Of a stretch of 64,000 nt of DNA, positions 42,093 to 54,498 are shown piece after piece. The stretch is taken from assembly GCA_024529925.1 (NCBI GenBank), contig JAFEUB010000846.1:1365001-1429000 (forward strand), read 5' to 3'. Positions within the stretch are counted from its first letter, which is position 1, and the number at the start of each line of letters is the position of its first letter. The notes beneath the pieces are model-generated. The model was given only the letters and a program-made list of their open reading frames with translations. It did no database searches and had not been told where the DNA came from. This DNA comes from Ophthalmolycus amberensis (lineage: Eukaryota; Chordata; Actinopteri; Perciformes; Zoarcidae). Position numbers and translations under genes: made by a program.

Positions 42093-43395
42093 TGTTCGCC
42101 ACGTTACACTGTGAGCAATCCTGCGATTAGATGCACTGTCAAATAATCCAACATTTTATCCTTGTGACTTTGACGGCTTACTTTGACACATCTCTGATTT
42201 ACTAAAGACAGCTTCCCAAGACGTCTTCTGGCAACACAATTTCTGCTTTTTAAGAAAGGGCCAAGTAGGGTTTAGTGTTAAATCTGTGTATTTGTAAGTG
42301 TATGTATAATTATGATAAATCTTCTTGTACTGCACTGTTCCAAAGCAAAAATGCTGTATACAGTATATGTTGATGTCTGTGTTAAATGTGAGTTCAGCTG
42401 TTGACCCAATGCGCTACATCTGGTCAGCAACAGCAACATGATTTGTTTACCATGTTAGTGAGACAGTCATTAAAAATGTGTATACATATATGTACACACA
42501 CACTATATACTGGGCAATAATTCACTATTGTCACAATTGTAATTTTTTATTACACGTATTTATGTCTTATTTAAAACAGATTTGAAAAACTACACTTAAT
42601 GATACACTTAATAACAGCTAATCACATAAAATGTGATAAATATAAAGTGAGGACAAATACAAAAAGTCTTTTGTTAAAATATCGTTTGACCAAAGGCTGT
42701 CATGTGAGATTCTGACAATGTGTGAGGGATATCAAATCAATGTATCTGTTCCTCTCAGATGCTGCTTCCTCCCTTTTCCCCTCCCTCCCTGCCTCCCTTC
42801 CCACCTCACAGCCTCCCGTCCTCTTTCCCTCCAGTAGAGCAGCACGAGGTAGTTAGATTATACAACATCACATGAAATGTTTCACTTGACCGGCATTCAT
42901 TGCAGTTTGTTTCGAACAGAAGGGCACAAAGAATATCAAGCTCACTTTTAGAGTTCTTGGGTGTTTTTTTGAGAGAATAACAGAAACTGTGAATACCTGG
43001 AATCAAAGCAAATCAGGTGAGAACGATCTCATACCTCATCTTTATATGTAAGAGAGCAGTAAGCCTGGCCAATGATGTGTGTGAGTGGGAGTCTGTGTGA
43101 GAGTGATTTTAAATTCAATATGTGGAGAAAATCAGTTATTTGAGGACATAACTCTGCTGGCAGATGTTGCTGTACAGATGTTGCTGTACAGGGAATTCTA
43201 GTTAACGTGATTGGATTCAACTTTAGATTAGATTGTAACACAGTGTAATGTACCTTTTCAATGGATAAACTAACTTTTTGGGAGGTCTTTTGTGATGGCT
43301 AGTCTACATACTGTTACTATGAATTTAACATGAGTGTTCAACATGTTGGCTCATGAAAGGTGTGTCTCTCCCTGTGTTTCTCCTTTAAGGTCAGT

Positions 43396-45076
43396 ATGAG
43401 TGGGGGAGTCAATGTGAAATCGGCCCCCCGGGCTCCTCTCTCATCAGGAATCCCCCTCCCACACAGCCTGTTGCCCTCCTCCCCCAAAACAGACACCCGC
43501 CGCCGGGCTAGTGACCTGCCCAGGCCGTCCACACAGACCCCTAAACACACACCCACACACAGTCCCACACACACGCCCAGGCAATCTCCTTTACTTTGCC
43601 CACGGAGCTCCAGCATCCTTGGGCGTTCCTCCAAGGACCCGAAGAGAGACGCAGGCCTGAAGAGTCAGCTCTTCCAGCGGATGGGCGCTCTACCTGCTCC
43701 CCAGGTGTCACTCTCTGCCTACAGCAGCCCGTTAACCGAGCGCAGGGTACCGCAGCCACACTCCAAAGACACACTGGATCTGGGAAAGCCCTCCCCGTCT
43801 CACATCCCCGCACAGTTGTCACATGACGGCAATCGCAACAGGAACACCCTCACCAATAACAACCAAACATGGGGGACGAGCAACCTGCGTCCACCGCTTC
43901 AGTTCAGAAGAAGAGACAACTCCAGAACTGGAACCCAGGCAACGAGTGAGCTCATGACACAAAGAGAGAAAGCGCCTCCAGAACACCACCCAGCCCAGTC
44001 CCCCATGTCAAACAATGGTTACCTCCGTCCCTCCCTTGCTCAAATGAGCTACGGGCACGCCATCAGAGGTCGCAGTGACTCCACTAGCCAATCAGACGAG
44101 GAGATGGGCTCTCCTGAAGACAGCAGTCCAGCCTCCTCTCCTTGTCCCCTGGCGCTGCCACCGATCACATTCACCATGCCAATAATGTCCAAGGTGGCTG
44201 TCCATACGTTGGCTCAAAGCCTAGATAAGGAGGCTGCGTCCACGGAGGCACACACACCCAGAGTCAACATGGCTACTGTGGCTCCCTTCAGCTACCGGTA
44301 AGTAGTGCACACTCACGCACGATGGATACAACAGTTCATCAAGACCTCCATCACGAGCCCCCAATTACTGATATCCATTGTAAAACCATTCTCTTGTCAT
44401 TAGCACATGATCACTCTGTCTCCACATAGCACTTTATGACCCCTCTCTCTCCTGATACTCTCACGTGTGTCTGTGTGTGTATGTGTGTAAAGATACACAC
44501 ACACACACACACACACACTCGGGGTTTTCTGGAGCAGAGCTGATTGTTAAAGTGTCCTCTTGACAGCCTCTGGGCTGACTCAATATACCGTCCTCTGACA
44601 CACTTTTTTTTTATGACGTGGGATGAAAACAAAAAAAGAGTGAATCTAATTTTGTAAGTTAAGAAAATGCAATGTTACTGTGTCTTATGTGTGTTCTTGA
44701 GTGTGGTGTTTTAGTTAAATGATTCAATCCACGAAGAATGAATCAATCAAAGCAGAAATTTATTTTAAATTATTGCATAGTGTACAATAATTCATAAGAT
44801 AAAGTAGAAAAAACAATCAAGGCAAGATCATAAAATCTTGAGCTTCTTTTTACTTTGATAATGATGAAATTATTCCCAGTTCTTTATGCATTATCTGAGA
44901 TTTTCTGTTTCTATAATTTGCATGAAGGAAATCAGCATGTACAGTAACAGACGTTTGACGGCTGTGTTCATGATGTGTTAACAGGCTACATGCGCAGGAG
45001 GGCGATTTTTCAGTGGATGAACTGAGTGACTGCTCATCTGGATCCATAGAAGTCTGCTGTGATGACCTGACACTAG
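43396..45076 (+). CDS. nav1: Neuron navigator 1, long-isoform N-terminal exons
   Basis: There are two exons: 43390-44297 (acceptor tcctttaag, ATG at 43396, donor gtaagt) and 44985-45076 (acceptor taacag, donor gttaga). They are joined in phase 2 and leave phase 1, which fits exactly the acceptor at 54493 of the conserved nav1 exon with no stop. Together they add 333 residues ahead of the short-form Met. The segment is Ser/Pro/Thr-rich and basic, with an RRRAS basophilic kinase site (35-39), a run of SP/TP motifs (48-65), two SxIP EB-binding-type motifs (SGIP 17-20, SHIP 135-138) and an acidic VDELSDCSSGSIEVCCDD block. NAV proteins track microtubule plus ends, so SxIP motifs fit. Membership in nav1 is inferred from phase and position; I do not recognise these residues from the canonical human protein. 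Confidence 0.7.
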
Positions 45077-45080
45077 GTTA

Positions 45081-45081
<1 letters not shown>

Positions 45082-45124
<43 letters not shown>
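45082..45124. repeat. (AC)n microsatellite beside a nav1 donor
   Basis: A 43-bp AC run begins five bases after the donor at 45077. Confidence 0.9.
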
Positions 45125-45128
<4 letters not shown>

Positions 45129-46439
45129 TGAGATTATACTTGCATGTTTTTTCAGAATCAACACACATTACTTTTCCTTTGTCTCTTACTCTTTTGCTGA
45201 ACAAAACTCGTAGTCTAGTTCTGTCTGCCTAGTTAGCGTCAGGGCGCCAAGAGGCCGAGAGCCCTTTTGAAAGGTATGGACGCCTACGTTCTGGCAGCCA
45301 GGCGCACTTACTGCACCAAAATCAGGCGGGAGATGCCAGCGGCCGACCTTTGGGTCTCATTGTGGAACGTGAAAAGACTCATTGAAGACTAAGGAACAAC
45401 CATTCTCTGTCTAAATCTATCCGTCACTCCCCTGCTCATCAGGCCTCCGGAACCAAGTCAGGTGGTGTAACTTTGTGTGTGTGTCAGCCTGGAGCTCTGC
45501 TGACTTCAGTGGCTCCTACTCGTGATGGAGATATGGAAAAGAGAGATGGACTCAGGATGGTAGAATGAAGGAAGATGACAGCGGGGATGTGGGTCGGTAA
45601 TTGGATGAAATGGGGCACTTCTCAACTCGCTGCCAGAGAGTATTATTTAATGCACATCCTTTTCGGCTACATCCATGAGCTGTTGGGGATTTTGAACCCT
45701 TCCTCACACTTTCTCTCCATCCCTCTCTCTTGTAGTTCTTCCTTTCCAGCTTCATTGACCTAAAAAGCCAGAGTCCCAGCATGACCCCCCCCCCCCCCCC
45801 CCCCATCCTTTTGAGTAATGGTTTGCACTGTACCCACAGCTATAGTCATGCTTTGTAGTGGTCAGTGTGAGTCGAGGGATTTGGACGTGCTTCGTGAGAT
45901 ATGACTTAATCAGTGGCTTAGTGAATCATTCTTTGTGATGTGGTGTCAGTTGGATGGGAGGGGATTGACTGCCTGGCTTTGAAATGTGCAGTTCAGAGTT
46001 AGTGTGTGTATTCAACTTTAATGGCCAAAATCTCTCCTAGTTTATACACATCTGACAGAATATGTGCAGTTTTCCAATGTTTAGCATTAATCCGGCACAT
46101 TGTTTCAAAGTGTTTTCTGAAGGCTGCCTCTGGCTGATCCCTGCCTGTCAGTCAGCTTTTGGTTGTCAGCTGATTGTTCGTGAAATATGATAAAAAATAA
46201 TATGAAAACAATGAATTACTAATCTGAGGTCTCAAATATCTCAGTAATAACATTCCCAGATGCCAACAGCACCAACAGTAAAAACTAATGTCACCTGTTT
46301 TGCCCAAAGACCTTTAGTGGAAGGAAGTCAGCCTGGACAGAAAGAAGGAAGAGGAAATGAAGTGAGAGAGAATTTTGATATGGAAATCAGATAATCAGTT
46401 AAATTGATCAAATGTGAAATGACAGGGTCAGTCAGTGGT

Positions 46440-46750
46440 TAGAATTTGGCGGGCGTCTTGCAGTGAGGTTGCAAATTGCAACCAACTGAAACTTCACCCG
46501 TGTATCAAGCGTGTAGGACTACGGTGGCGGACACAAAAACGCGAATGGCCCTATCTGGAGCCAGTGTTTGGTTCGTGTATTGGCGTCCAACTATGTGCTC
46601 TATGATTAGATATAAAGGGCTCATTTTAAGATAACAAAAACACAAAGTTCTTATTTTCAGGTGATTATACTGTTTAGACAACACACTTAATATTATGTTA
46701 CATTTCTACCAATAGATCCCCCTAAATGCTACACGCTGTTCCTTTAAGAA
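46440..46750 (+). repeat. Dispersed teleost repeat
   Basis: Phrases include GCAACCAACTGAAACTTCAC, AAAACGCGAATGGCCCTATC, TTATTTTCAGGTGATTATAC and ACACGCTGTTCCTTTAAGAA. I recognise this order from a frequent interspersed repeat in percomorph genomes. Its class is not known to me, and it has no coding frame. Confidence 0.6.
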
Positions 46751-47877
46751 CAGATGGAGAACATTGTAACACTTTCTCTTGACATCCCCGATGGCCAGCA
46801 GTGGACCTCCGGTAAAACATTTCCACGGGGCGGCCAGTACAATGGAAATTTGTCCATGTCCTAGAATGTCAGATTGTTACTGTACATAGAAAGCGTATTC
46901 AGACATCATATTATATTAAATGATGTCCAAAACAGTCTAAAGTATTACAGTAAATTATCTAAAAGTGTAGCCACCAGAATAAAGCTTTTAAAAGCTTTTT
47001 GAAGGTTTTAACCAGCTGGTTGTGGAAAGGAGGGATGGACCAGCCCCTGTCTTTAAAGGCCTCTGGCTGTCTTGGGACTATGGTTGCGGCTTTGTAATTG
47101 GTCCCTAGAAGGCGTTAGAAACAGAACTAAAGTGTGTGAGGCTCCTCTGAAGCTGCATTTACATGGAGGGTGGGCTGACACCGTAATGACTGTAATTTAG
47201 GGAGCAAAGGAAAGGAGGGGAACAGGGAGGAAGGCAAAGTTTGGAGGGAGGGAAAAAGAGAGAGTGAGAGGGGTGAGAGATGAAAAGAGGAGACCTGATA
47301 AGTTCACTGGGTTGATGGATTTCCTTTTGTGTAAGGAGGAAAGAGAACAGAACACAAATGTGTGCACAGTGTTAACAAAGATAGATTGCATGTAGGCTGA
47401 ATATTTTAAGGCTGAGGGCTCTGGTTGAACAAACAATTCAAGGACAACTCATGATGTAATTTGGTTATGGTTGTCTTTTGTGACCATGGTGAAAAAGAGT
47501 AGTTTTCCACAAATTGAATTGTTTCCATATTACATTCACTTAGGTGGAATCAGCTGTAACACAATCAGCTCTTAGATCTTCTAGTGGAGCCCCTAATGAA
47601 GACCTGAACATTTAATGGGACTGTAGCACCATGTGGTCTTTCAATTAGACCGCAGACCTCCTGACCATGGGGCTCTCTGGAGAGATGTATTTGAGCATGC
47701 GTTCATGTCTGAGCATGTGTGTGTATGTGTGCTGATGTATGCGTGTGTGACAGTACACAGATGGTGTTTGAAAGATAAATGTGATGTGTGGACTGTGTAT
47801 CATTTTTCATGTCCCAGTGAGGGTATGGCCTGATGTTCCCTGCGGACACTCTTAAAGTCCGTCAGCTGTCTCTCTCT

Positions 47878-47901
47878 CACACGCACGCACGCACGCACGC
47901 G

Positions 47902-47955
<54 letters not shown>
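47878..47955. repeat. (ACGC)n(GC)n(AC)n alternating purine-pyrimidine tract
   Basis: ACGC units pass into GCGCGCGC and then about 46 bp of AC. This is 78 bp of strict purine-pyrimidine alternation, typical of Z-DNA-prone sequence. The open frames across it are artefacts. Confidence 0.95.
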
Positions 47956-47958
<3 letters not shown>

Positions 47959-48439
47959 CAGACACAAAGAGGAGGTCATGTGTACATCTGGATATGGATA
48001 AACACTGCACAGCATCCCACACCCACTCTCATATGACAATGACATTTACAGGTAGAAAACTAAAATAATTGTACTTTCCAGGTGTGGGATTGGCATTTTA
48101 TTTGAAATAAATGTATTCCCTTGAAACCGGCACAAGATCTGATACTTCTCAAGGTGATCCAAAAATGATATTCAGTGGCCATTAGCCAACCGTGCACTGT
48201 GTTACACTGAATTTAATAATGCCCCAGTTCCCTTAATGTATTCGTATATAAAATACACTCCGTCGCCAGTTTATTATGTACACTTAGCTAAAACTGGACT
48301 GCAGTCAAATACAAAAGTCTTGCAAAAAATCCTCCTTTTATTTTGCTTATGTATTCACGTTTTGAAAAAAGAGGTGTTGATCCAACTTTATTGTCAGTTT
48401 GCATCGGTGGATCGTCGGTGGAGGCTAACTGTAAGCCTT

Positions 48440-48705
48440 AATATAATTTAAATGGGTGAGTTTTAGAACAATTCCCACTACGTACATTTGTCATGAACGG
48501 GGATATTGTTCTATAGAGACCAAAACCGTTTTTTGTACCAGACTGTAAACATGTTTGTTTCTGCTCTAAAGTTGGGGTTATATACATGCGGGTCTGTGGG
48601 GATTGACTCGCTTTTGGTGCCAGCCTCAAGTAGCTTTTCGTAGAACTGCAATTTTCGGCACTTGCGCGTTGGCTTCATTTCTCAGCACCAAAGGTCGCCG
48701 CCTGT
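48440..48705 (+). repeat. Dispersed teleost repeat
   Basis: Phrases include CCAGACTGTAAACATGTTTG, GGGGATTGACTCGCTTTTGG and GGCACTTGCGCGTTGGCTTC. They match, from memory, a common fish repeat. The boundaries are approximate. Confidence 0.55.
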
Positions 48706-48741
48706 AGACAAACAGAATAAATACTTACCCTTTCAAAAATG

Positions 48742-49053
48742 TCAAGATATACAGATTAAAACAGCATAAATGCAGATAGTATATGTTTTTGCTTTCTTAT
48801 CATCGCCCTGCAGGGCATCTTTGTCTTGCAGACACCACTTTGCGCAGACCTCGCATGGATCAGTACATTTTGAAACCCCCTTGTAGCAATCACTTTTAGA
48901 ATAGGAGAAGTCAGCAAATCTTTGGTAATGAAGGCAGGAAATCAGCTTGCAATTTATAAACGTTATGCTCGCCATCCATTTAATGCCTAGTGGATAGCGC
49001 TTTGATAACCCCGGCTGCATACTCTTAGACAGTGTGTAATCCTCTTTGGCCAA
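48742..49053 (-). other. Unrecognised Cys-containing open frame beside a repeat
   Basis: A 103-aa frame includes YPLGIKWMASITFINCKLIS and a C-x3-C-x2-C-x3-C pattern (KCTDPCEVCAKWCLQDKD). The composition looks more protein-like than the microsatellite frames. It directly abuts the repeat at 48440-48705 and has no obvious splice partner. It may be a fragment of a retrocopy or transposon protein. I cannot name it. Confidence 0.25.
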
Positions 49054-52000
49054 TCTAATCAGAGAGACATATGCCGAGATGGCGTTGGACAGTGATGAGT
49101 GGTTTAGTGGCTTTAGGAAGATGATCAGACATAAGCGTGGACTAGATTATGTCCTCGCTCATCAGGCTCGGTAGTAATCACTATTTAGGGTTTGCCCCTA
49201 ACTTTGACTTGTCTGTAGTTCTGTGGTCAAGCTGAAGTGATGGCCCAATTTTTTAATGTTTGGGTCAAAGTGGGAAAGTGAGTGCATGTGGAGGCACATA
49301 ATCCACGTGAGCAGAAAGGCTCACATGAATATTATAATAAAAACAAGTCAAAAATTCACACAGATGCACGTAGAAGCTCCTCATTCTCCCATTCGTCTGA
49401 CACACTGAGCCATCCACCCATTGTGTGGCAATGGACTAAGACAGAGCTGCCACCTCATCCTCTCTCCCCCCCCAGGGATATTTCCCTCCTTCCTATATCT
49501 GAATTAGATAGAGCGAGAGATGAAGGAGGGGAGAAAGGAGGGAGAAGGGTGAATTGAGAAATGGGTGAATGAGTGCACACACTCAAGATCCTTTTTGACC
49601 TCTGGGGTGACTCCCAACCCAGGGAGACGAGTTATAGAGTCAGTCATGTGTGTAACCTCTCCGTGTGACCACACACACACACACACGGAGTCACAAAGAC
49701 ATCTATCTGTCAAATTAATAACCCATAGAGAATAAAGGACACACTCCAAAATGAGCACATACCGCTAGTATCAAGATTCCTGATAGTATCATACACTCAT
49801 GTTGTCCTCATAACATAAGTTTAAATTCACATACTACTTTATATCTTACTTTAGCAACAGCAGTTTTTTTTGTGCAGACTAAGGGAAGATTACACACTCA
49901 CACACACTGTTGCTGATGATATCCATGGCTGCCACCACGCTGTAACTAGGCAACCGGTTTCTGCAGCACCGCATTGTGGGATACCCCTGGGAAGCGTGCT
50001 GAGAATGTCAACACTGATAGAGCGTCTACGAAGAGCGAAACCTTAAAAATGTATTCTTCTTTTTCTAACATTCTCCAGATTGTCAGCTGAGGTTGTTGTC
50101 AGCTCTCAGCTGTGTGTGATTCATGATGAGTGTGCGACATTGGCTCTGTGGGAGAGTGGTGTTCTTGTTGGTTTAACGTTTGTGCCTCCGGAATGAGGAG
50201 TCGTTATGAGTGATACGCTCACACCATTGCCATGGATAGCCTTTAAGTGGCTGGATTGTCCGAATGCTTAAGCCAGTGACTCATGCTATGCATCATCAGC
50301 ACTGAAGTGAGGCTGCCAAAGAGTTATCACTGTGGAAAAACTCCCTCTCTCAGTCACACTTTTGACTCAGACTAGGAAGCCACTCATTGTACGTATCACG
50401 TTGTCGCCTCAGTTTTTTTATCTGTCAACAGGACATTAAAAAAACATGGTATTGTGTATGGGTATAGTGCACTACCAGAGTGCGTGTCACTGTGAGCCTT
50501 TCCCTTGTGTGTATGTGTGTGTCATGGTCTGGTATTCATCCCGGTGTCCTGTGGACCCGATGCGCTAGCGTGTTAGCGGACATAAGCAAGTGTAGCGGAG
50601 TGGCGAGGCGGTGAGGCAGGATATCCCCTCTCTGTCTTACAGGCTTCCTCTGCTCATCTGGCACACATATAGAGATCCTTCCTCGTCTTCCTCTTCCTCC
50701 TCCTCTCACTTTACTCATTGCCTTGTTTTCTGCATTACAATTTCACATCCTTACATTCTTTCTGCTTTTTCCTCACCGAAAGCATTCAGTAGGCTTCTTT
50801 AATGGTGTCTGCTCTTTCCTGTTCTATCTCGCTCCACTTCTATTCTCAGTCACACTTGCTCTTGTTATTTTCTTCCCACTTCTCCGCCCCGTTCACGCTT
50901 ATATCATTTTTAGAACAGCTTTTTTTAAATTTATTTATTTTTTTAACTTGTACTACGACACAAAAATACAAAACAAGAAGAAGCAAGAGGGAGTAGGTGA
51001 CATCGGGGAGTGGGTGAAAGTGAAAACGCATGCCATCTGCTTCGTTGAATGGGGAATCGTTCCTCTTAAAGTTTAAGTCGCTCTGATACAATTAATTACA
51101 ACCAAAGCAGCAGTGCTTTGCTCCTCTCTCGCAGTACTTTTCCTTTCAAAGCTGGAGACCTTACCTATAATGGGCCACACAGTGTCTGTGTTTGTGTGTC
51201 CTACTGGCTGCTTCACGCTGTAGAAATATAGTGGCGAATCTGTTCCTATAACTGTTTAGAGATGCTAGGGCAAATTTACTCATGCAAAGTACAGAAACAC
51301 CCTGCCTCTCTTGGCCTGCCCGTCCGTCTCTGTCTGTCCCTCCATCCGGCCGTCTGTTGGTCTGTCGCTCTGTCGCTCTCACTCCTTCTATTTCGCTCTG
51401 TGTTTTCAATCTATCCATTCATACCTGTATCTCTGTCTGTCACTTTTGCCTAAAAGTGTCTTCATGTGTGTATGAAACTGTTTACCTGTTACTGTGGTCA
51501 GCCCATAAACGCTTTCACACACACACACACACACACGCTCTCTCTCTCACTCTCACTCACTCGAACACACACACAAACACACTCTTCTGTTGCATACTGA
51601 ATGTGTATGTGTGCTGTGTGAGTGTGCTATGAGATGACTGTGTAGTCTAATACTGAGCACTGGCACTCATCACACTTTACCAGCTTCTCTGATGTCAGGC
51701 CAGATTGCTCAGGTCAGTCAGACACCCTGCACAGACAGCAGGCTCTGTGTGGGTGTGTATGAGAGAGAGAGAGAGAATATATGTTTACATCAGCCATATA
51801 TTAAAGTGATTAGACTGTGGAGCCAGAGAGACGAGTACTTGAACAAACAAGTAGCTGTTTGCTGCCAACACACACTTTACCTGTGTGTGTGTGTGTGTGT
51901 ATACGTGCTTTCAAGGGCACTGACGCGTGTCTCTGCCCCACGAGCATCTGTGCGCCACACAGACCTGCCTTGTACGTGGCCACTCTCTTTGACTCACCTT

Positions 52001-53058
52001 AATCCCTCATCAGGGAGGTATAAGAACTGACGTACAGCACCTATTAGCCTTAAATTATATCCCTTACCCCCTTACTGGCCTGCTACCAGACCCCAGAGCT
52101 CCCATAACTGTCACCACACAGCTCTGGCCTTGGTGTGGCATAACCACCTCAACATTGGCCCTTTCTTAACGCTAGCTGCTTCTAATGAATGGCTTTAGCC
52201 TTTACACAATAAAACAGCCAATGTATGTCTGTGTGTTGTCTGCTACTGAGCTCCTGTATTACACACGCTCATTCAAAGCCAGATGGATGGACGGATGTCA
52301 TTTTTGGGCTCAATAGGCGCCAGTTTAGTTACTGTTGGGAAATGAGCTGTTTTTAAAGTACCTATCTAATATTGAGGGTGGAATGTGAGCAAACAGGACC
52401 CTGCTTGTTTTTCGCTCTGGTTAAGTGTCAACCAATTTATGCAAATGCAACAGAAAATGGGCATAAGCCCAACAGCCTGCTTGCTTGAATACTACTCCTA
52501 CTTACAGTTGGAGGCCTGATAACATCACAGCCGCATTGCTGCTTGCATACAAGAGAATTGCATTATAATACACGCAGAGCACAAACACTCTACCAACTAC
52601 AAGACCTGTATGCAGACAGGATGCATTAATACTTAAAAAATAATTCCACCGTTTTTATTGATCGTTAATGACTAATGATTGGCTTGAAGTTCATTTTATA
52701 CATCGTCATCATGGTTACCTGTAATGGAAATAAAATTAGAAATGACGGCATCATACTATTTCTCTGTCTCCGGTAATGTCCCTCTCTTATCGGATATCCA
52801 ACTCTTTAATGAGGAATTACAGGAATAGATTCTCTATATACTTGGAGCAAAGAATCGGAGATGATGACCGAGTAAAAGAAGGGAATGATGAAGAGGATGA
52901 AGAAGGAGTTACTCCTGTGTCCTGTGTTGATTGAGATGGGATGGCCAGAGCGATGAGATGACGTAGTTGACCGAGCCAGAGCTATATGAGTCTCTGGATG
53001 GGAGCTTCGGCTTCTCCGAGCCTGTCTCATCAATGTGACACACTAGTAGAGACAGAGC

Positions 53059-53090
<32 letters not shown>

Positions 53091-54009
53091 CTCATACACA
53101 TGCAGGGGAGGATAGACAAAAATATAGTGACACCGATACTCATTCACACACCCCACTGGTGTACATGGTGCTTTTTACCACTGAGGTATCGTGATGGTTG
53201 TGCTGAGATGGATGATATTGTTATCAACATATATCCTGCAAAACGTAACGGCCAGTGCATATTAACTGGAAGGGGGGAAGGGTGACATACTGTAGGTCTG
53301 GAGGAAGGAAGGAAAGGAAGGGAGGAAATGAGAAAAGAGCAATGGAGATGAGTGAAGAGGTAATGTGATGCAGGTAGGGAGGGGGTGCGATGCTCATTTG
53401 AGGTCTGTTGGCTACTAATTGAAGGATGATTAGTGACTGACCTATCTGGTTGTGTATTAGGGACTGGTAAATGTGTGACCTGTTCCTCTCTTCTAAGCTG
53501 ATGCTGCAGCCACGGTTGTTTTCCAGATAATTGGAATCAGCTTAATCATGGGCGGGCCCCTCGTGATTGTGGCACATAAGAGAATATGAATATGAATGGA
53601 TGAATAGAGCAGCTAATGTGATTATGAATGATTGGAATTTTTTTCTGGCTACGATATGTGGTGTCGTTTGAGTCACACACAGCTGGGCTCAATATAAATA
53701 TTTCTTTATTTTTTCTTCTTTTATTTCCCTTTCTTACTTTCTCATTTTCTTCCTTCTATTAGTTATTTTTTCCTTTCTTGCTTCACTAGTGTTCAGTACA
53801 ACACTGCATCTGTGATGCGTGTTTGCGAGAGAGAGAGAGAAAGAGGATTGGTGGATGAATCAGCCAGTGGGTGGAGAGAGAGCGAGAGACAACAAGAAAG
53901 AAGGAGGGAAGGATAGAGGAGTAAGAAAGAGTGGAGGGAGGGTGAATGAGCCAGTGGGGGTAGAGCGAGCAAACCGGCGAGTGAGGGAGAGGTAGAGGGA
54001 GGAGAGAAA

Positions 54010-54240
54010 GAGGAGGGGGATGTTGCTGCTGCGACTGTTTCTCCTGTCAGTCGGCTGCTGCTTGCCTGGCAAGCAGGAGGGAATACAGAGCTAGAGAGAA
54101 GCAGAGAGGGGCACAGAGAGGCTGGTCGGGGCTGTGTTTTGTTCTAGCTGCGCTATTGTAGCACAGGGTGCCGCAGACACGCTGTGAGGAAGTGGATTTT
54201 GGCACTGGACGCAGAACTGCAGATCCATGGATTACCAGCA
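54010..54240 (+). promoter_or_regulatory. nav1: nav1 internal promoter and alternative first exon
   Basis: An exon ends at 54240 with a good donor (cagca|gtgagt), 254 bp before the conserved nav1 coding exon. Its only ATG (54227) would run MDYQQRDAGG and stop within the next exon, so this is a leader with a short upstream ORF. Upstream sequence is GAGA-rich without a TATA box. A perfect 9-bp inverted repeat sits at 54058-54076. Use of this exon would give the short isoform starting at 54499. Confidence 0.55.
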
Positions 54241-54498
54241 GTGAGTAAGCTTGACTGATACTGCCACTCTACTAACCCACTCGTCATTTTCAACAGAGGG
54301 GTTACCCCCACAGTCTCACACGGCGGGGAGTCTGGACCCTCTGAAGACAGAGAGGCAGGGAGGGAGGGCAAACCAGATAGTCTGAGCATTTTCACACCTT
54401 TTTCCCCCTCTGCTTTTCTCCCTCCATTTCTTTCAGTCTGCCTGTGTGTATCTCAAGAGTGTGTCACTGATGCTGTTGCTTGGCTCTCTACAGGAGGG

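Larger units (their letters stand above)
45125..54009 (+). other. nav1 long-isoform intron with scattered repeats
   Basis: No further nav1 exon was found. Contents: a 20-base C run (45785-45804); a compound ACGC/GC/AC tract (47878-47955); a dispersed repeat (46440-46750); a second repeat (48440-48705); a GT run (51881-51900); CA runs at 51518-51536 and 53060-53086; and pyrimidine-rich sequence at 53695-53790. A CpG-bearing stretch at 50555-50620 might be regulatory. Confidence 0.5.

Noticed and set aside
43360..43395. nav1 long-form start at 43360 (frame MCLSLCFSFKVS...)
   Set aside because: These bases form the pyrimidine tract and acceptor (tcctttaag) before the exon at 43390. The first exonic ATG is 43396.
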